Assembly: GCA_964546285.1 (NCBI GenBank)
Contig: CAZJJK010000043.1
Span: 1-25,014 of the forward strand
Length of the DNA stretch: 25,014 nt
Direction: 5' to 3'
DNA from: CAZJJK01 sp964546285
GTDB lineage: Bacteria > Spirochaetota > Spirochaetia > Treponematales > Breznakiellaceae
The translations under genes and the position numbers were made by a program. Below the pieces are notes generated by a model. It was not told the DNA's origin. It saw nothing but the letters and a program-made list of their open reading frames with translations, and ran no database searches. Of the stretch, positions 22,313 through 25,014 are shown in pieces (position 1 is the first letter of the stretch; every line of letters starts with the position of its first letter).

Positions 22313-23214
22313 CAAAGATTAGAGCTTCCCGCGTTGAGAGTATCGCCTTTTCCATCGGCAATAGCCTTTTCATGATCATATTCGTCGTCGTTATGCTGTA
22401 TCCCTTTTGGAACACGGTGGCGGTTTCCTTCAACGAAGCCGTGGATACCGTGAGGGGCGGCATTACGTTTTTCCCCCGCCGTTTTTCGCTGCAGAATTAT
22501 AAGATGGTGTTTTCCAATGATTCCATCTACAACGCGTTTTTCATCTCGATTTCGCGTACCCTCATCAACATGGTCTCTGGCGTTTTTTTGACCGCCATGA
22601 TCGCCTATACCCTGTCACGGCCAAACTTCATTTTCCGAAAACCTTTCACAATACTCATAATCCTATCGATGTATATAAATCCGGGGCTTATACCTAATTA
22701 TTTCTTGATGAAAAACTTAGGTATGATAAATTCCTATTGGGTCTATATAATTCCCGGGATGGTCAACGCGTTCAATTTTCTGGTTATCCGGACGTATCTT
22801 AAAACTATCCCTGAGTCCATCATTGAGTCCGTGCGGATAGATGGGGGCAGCGATTTCCTTATTTTCAGGCGGATTATTATTCCCCTATCCTTACCGGTTT
22901 TAGCGACGATTGGCTTATTTATCGCCGTCAACTCTTGGAATTCCTGGTTCGATACCCTGATCTATAATTCGGGGCGGGTAAATCTTCATACTCTTCAATA
23001 TAAATTGATGGAGTATCTTCAGTCCAGCCAATCCCAAGCGCGCAGTTCCTCCGATGTTGGGGCTATGGCCTTAGCCCAAACATCCAGTCTCGTGACGCCC
23101 GTGAGCATTAGGGCCGCGATTACTGTCGTAGCCGCGGCGCCCATCCTTTTCATTTATCCTTTTATGCAACGGTTTTTTATCGTTGGCCTTAATATAGGCG
23201 GAGTTAAGGAGTAA
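22309..23214 (+). CDS. Sugar ABC transporter permease, LplC/YtcP type
   Basis: A 301-residue membrane protein, partner of the preceding permease. LplC-type landmarks are the opening helix SLFMIIFVVVMLYPFWNTVAV, the SFNEAVDTVRGGITFFPRRFSLQNY periplasmic segment, the EAA loop IIESVRIDGGSDFLIFRRI then IIPLSLPV, and FIAVNSWNSWFDTLIY. The C-terminal helix and FMQRFFIVGLNIGGVKE ending are highly characteristic of this family. Translation is coupled to the LplB-type gene through the ATGA overlap. The glycosidase gene follows after 73 bases without a terminator, so it probably belongs to the same transcript. Confidence 0.95.
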   Translation: MTKIRASRVESIAFSIGNSLFMIIFVVVMLYPFWNTVAVSFNEAVDTVRGGITFFPRRFSLQNYKMVFSNDSIYNAFFISISRTLINMVSGVFLTAMIAYTLSRPNFIFRKPFTILIILSMYINPGLIPNYFLMKNLGMINSYWVYIIPGMVNAFNFLVIRTYLKTIPESIIESVRIDGGSDFLIFRRIIIPLSLPVLATIGLFIAVNSWNSWFDTLIYNSGRVNLHTLQYKLMEYLQSSQSQARSSSDVGAMALAQTSSLVTPVSIRAAITVVAAAPILFIYPFMQRFFIVGLNIGGVKE

Positions 23215-23287
23215 TAGTTTTGCGCTTACCTTCCCATGATAACGCGCCGCGCGGAGACTTAAGCCGTTTTAGGCTGGAGCCGGTATT

Positions 23288-24700
23288 ATGAAGACCCAAG
23301 CGTTTAATCCCTATCTTCCCTCATGGGAATACATTCCAGACGGCGAACCCTATGTGTTCGATGGCCGGGTGTACCTGTTTGGTTCCCATGACCGCTTTAA
23401 CGGTCACGCCTATTGCTTGAACGACTATGTTTGCTGGTCGGCGCCCGTGGATGATCTTGGGGCTTGGCGTTATGAAGGCGTTATCTACAAAAAGGAGAGC
23501 GATCCCCTTAATAAAGACGGCGCTATGTGTTTATACGCGCCGGACGTAAGCAAGGGGCCGGATGGTCGATATTATTTATATTATGTTCTTGATAAAGTGC
23601 CTGTCGTTTCCGTGGCCGTCTGCGATACTCCGGCGGGTTCGTACACTTTTTTAGGCTATGTGCGGTACGCGGATGGAACGAGGCTGGGTGAAAAAGCTGG
23701 CGATCAGCCGCAGTTTGATCCAGGGGTCCTGACTGAGGGAGCTGTTACCTACCTCTATACCGGTTTTTGCTGGGGACATGATCGGAGTAGGCCAGGGCCT
23801 ACTGTGAGCGTTATCGGGGCCGATATGCTGACGCTCGTGGACGCCCCAAGGCTTATCGCCCCTAGTAAGCCGTACTCGCAAGGGTCCGGCTATGAGGGAC
23901 ACGAATTCTTTGAAGCTCCCTCCATCCGGAAGAGAGGCGATACCTACTATTTTATCTATTCATCCGTTGTGTTCCACGAACTCTGTTACGCGACAAGTCA
24001 GAGTCCGATAGAGGGCTTCAAGTACCGGGGCGTGATCGTCAGCAACAATGATCTTCATATCGATACCTACAAGCCAGCCAGCAAACCCATATATTATGGG
24101 GGCAACAATCATGGCAGCATCGTGGAGATCAACGGAAAATGGTACATTTTCTACCATCGCCATACCAACGGGACCAACTTTAGCCGGCAGGGCTGCGCCG
24201 AGTCGATCCGGTTCCTGGAAGACGGTACCATTCCCCAGGCGGAAATGACGTCCCAGGGTCTCAACGGCGGCCCGCTCCAGGGCCGTGGCGATCACTCCGC
24301 GCATATCGCCTGCAATCTTTTCTGCGGGGATGAAAATCCATACACCGCGGACGGTGCCTTTATGGACAATCGATATCCTAAAATAACCCAGGACGGTAAA
24401 GACGGCGATGAGGAAGCGGGCTATGTGGCCAATATGATGGATTCGGCTACCGCTGGGTTTAAATATTTCCAATGCGAGGGGATAAAGCGCGTGACTATTA
24501 AAACGCGCGGTTACTGCCGGGGCGTATTTGAGCTTAGAACAAGCTGGGATGGTCCCGTTCTTGGTCGTATTCCGGTGGACTTCACGAATGTCTGGAAGGC
24601 CTACAGCGCGGATATCACTATTCCCGATGGCGAGCGTTCCTTGTTTTTTACCTATAAAGGTCAAGGGCGGGCAAGCTTGGCTTCTTTTACATTAGAATAG
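23288..24700 (+). CDS. Glycoside hydrolase family 43 with C-terminal CBM6-like domain
   Basis: A 470-residue enzyme. The five-bladed propeller (about 5-330) shows PDGEPYVFDGRVYLFGSHD with the likely catalytic base Asp18, APDVSKGPDGRYYLYY (84-99), QFDPGV with the pKa-modulating Asp144, and FFEAPSIRK with the acid Glu209; NNHGSIVEINGKWYIFYH (273-290) is also typical. Residues about 365-470 look like a CBM6-type beta sandwich (FKYFQCEGIKRVTIKTRGYC, then ending RASLASFTLE). GH43 members are mostly beta-xylosidases and alpha-L-arabinofuranosidases; the exact substrate cannot be fixed. There is no signal peptide, so it should act on imported oligosaccharides. ATG 23288 follows CTGGAG. It is last in the transporter operon and convergent with the gene at the window end. 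Confidence 0.92.
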   Translation: MKTQAFNPYLPSWEYIPDGEPYVFDGRVYLFGSHDRFNGHAYCLNDYVCWSAPVDDLGAWRYEGVIYKKESDPLNKDGAMCLYAPDVSKGPDGRYYLYYVLDKVPVVSVAVCDTPAGSYTFLGYVRYADGTRLGEKAGDQPQFDPGVLTEGAVTYLYTGFCWGHDRSRPGPTVSVIGADMLTLVDAPRLIAPSKPYSQGSGYEGHEFFEAPSIRKRGDTYYFIYSSVVFHELCYATSQSPIEGFKYRGVIVSNNDLHIDTYKPASKPIYYGGNNHGSIVEINGKWYIFYHRHTNGTNFSRQGCAESIRFLEDGTIPQAEMTSQGLNGGPLQGRGDHSAHIACNLFCGDENPYTADGAFMDNRYPKITQDGKDGDEEAGYVANMMDSATAGFKYFQCEGIKRVTIKTRGYCRGVFELRTSWDGPVLGRIPVDFTNVWKAYSADITIPDGERSLFFTYKGQGRASLASFTLE

Positions 24701-24711
24701 TTTTCCTTACT

Positions 24712-24737
24712 AACTGCTGCCAATTCTGTTGCAGCCT
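24712..24737 (+). repeat. Dispersed repeat, copy 3 (ctgctgccaattct family)
   Basis: aactgctgccaattct (24712-24727) is identical to 144-159, and the continuation gttgcagcct agrees with copies 1 and 2. It lies between the stop of the GH43 gene and the stop of the convergent gene, the same convergent setting as copy 2. Confidence 0.6.
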
Positions 24738-24748
24738 AGCAATCAAGC

Positions 24749-25014
24749 CTATACTACTAGATGCCTAGCGAACCAGCCAGCCCCGGGTTGTCCTTTCACT
24801 TTTAGCTTCCCCGCCCTGAAATCGATCACTGGCGGATTCTTGTACTCCCCCTGCCACACCTGCCGCATCCATTCTTGCTTGCCCGTCTGATGGCTCCATA
24901 CATGCCGGTGAGTATAAAGCCGCTCAAAAGCCCAGCGATACCTCGGCCCTCCCGGAAGCCCCGTCATGTCCGCGTGGGTCATCTCGCTGTCGCTATCCTT
25001 CCGATTGAGTATCC
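24749..25014 (-). CDS. C-terminal part of an unrecognised gene, entering from the right
   Basis: An open minus-strand frame spans the window edge to a TAG at 24749-24751, giving at least 87 residues without a required start inside the window. The sequence is rich in Trp, Arg and His (RYRWAFERLYTHRHVWSHQ; EWMRQVWQGEYKNPPVIDF) and ends GAGWFARHLVV. I do not recognise the family. The composition looks like a real soluble protein, and its 3' end faces the GH43 gene. The repeat at 24712-24737 lies 11 bases beyond its stop, which would suit a mobile-element gene next to its terminal repeat, but this is only a possibility. Confidence 0.55.
   Translation of the reverse strand, partial: ILNRKDSDSEMTHADMTGLPGGPRYRWAFERLYTHRHVWSHQTGKQEWMRQVWQGEYKNPPVIDFRAGKLKVKGQPGAGWFARHLVV

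Noticed and set aside
23960..24664. Open minus-strand frame of 234 codons
   Set aside because: It is fully antisense to the GH43 gene, whose catalytic motifs are intact; the translation resembles no family and has no ribosome site.

Overview
The window looks like chromosomal DNA of a spirochaete, most likely a Treponema of the termite-gut type. This is inferred from three things: roughly 50% GC composition, the gene mix (zwf-opcA, an LplA/LplB/LplC-type sugar ABC operon without its own ATPase, a LacI-domain histidine kinase) and periplasmic signal peptides in a diderm style. No rRNA or tRNA is visible, so the assignment is only moderately secure. A 100-base run of N (14084-14183) marks an assembly gap, so this is draft or metagenomic sequence.

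Layout. 1-428: the end of an upstream gene, a strong terminator and a regulatory intergenic region. 429-3025: three + strand accessory genes (an AraC-type regulator fused to a papain/C39-like domain, an ABM-domain monooxygenase-like protein, and a TspO/MBR-like membrane protein). 3064-3516 (-): dtd. 3656-6141 (+): zwf-opcA, the entry to the oxidative pentose phosphate pathway, translationally coupled. 6233-9660 (-): a two-part methyltransferase and a HisKA_2-type membrane sensor kinase. 9835-12524 (+): two overlapping flotillin-like (SPFH) genes. 12480-14083 (-): a TIM-barrel protein and a NadD-like nucleotidyltransferase whose 5' end is lost in the gap. 14248-14625 (+): queD.

14731-24700 (+) reads as a hemicellulose-oligosaccharide locus. 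It starts with a cytosolic histidine kinase carrying a LacI-type sugar-binding sensor plus GAF, and its NarL-type response regulator. Next come a CE7 acetyl-xylan esterase, a sugar-binding protein, two permeases, and a GH43 glycosidase with a CBM6-like tail. Neither enzyme has a signal peptide. The likely scheme is uptake of acetylated xylo/arabino-oligosaccharides, then deacetylation and hydrolysis in the cytoplasm. The ABC operon is preceded by a 615-base control region with a consensus -35 box, a foldable leader and a perfect 34-bp palindrome typical of LacI-family operators.

Two dispersed repeat families are not explained by the genes. One is a multi-hairpin intergenic element at 7642-7790 and 19049-19283, with the core alone at 17124-17167; its two full copies preserve base pairing through compensatory changes. 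The other is a short repeat around ctgctgccaattct at 144-181, 6197-6231 and 24712-24737, two of its three copies lying between convergent genes.
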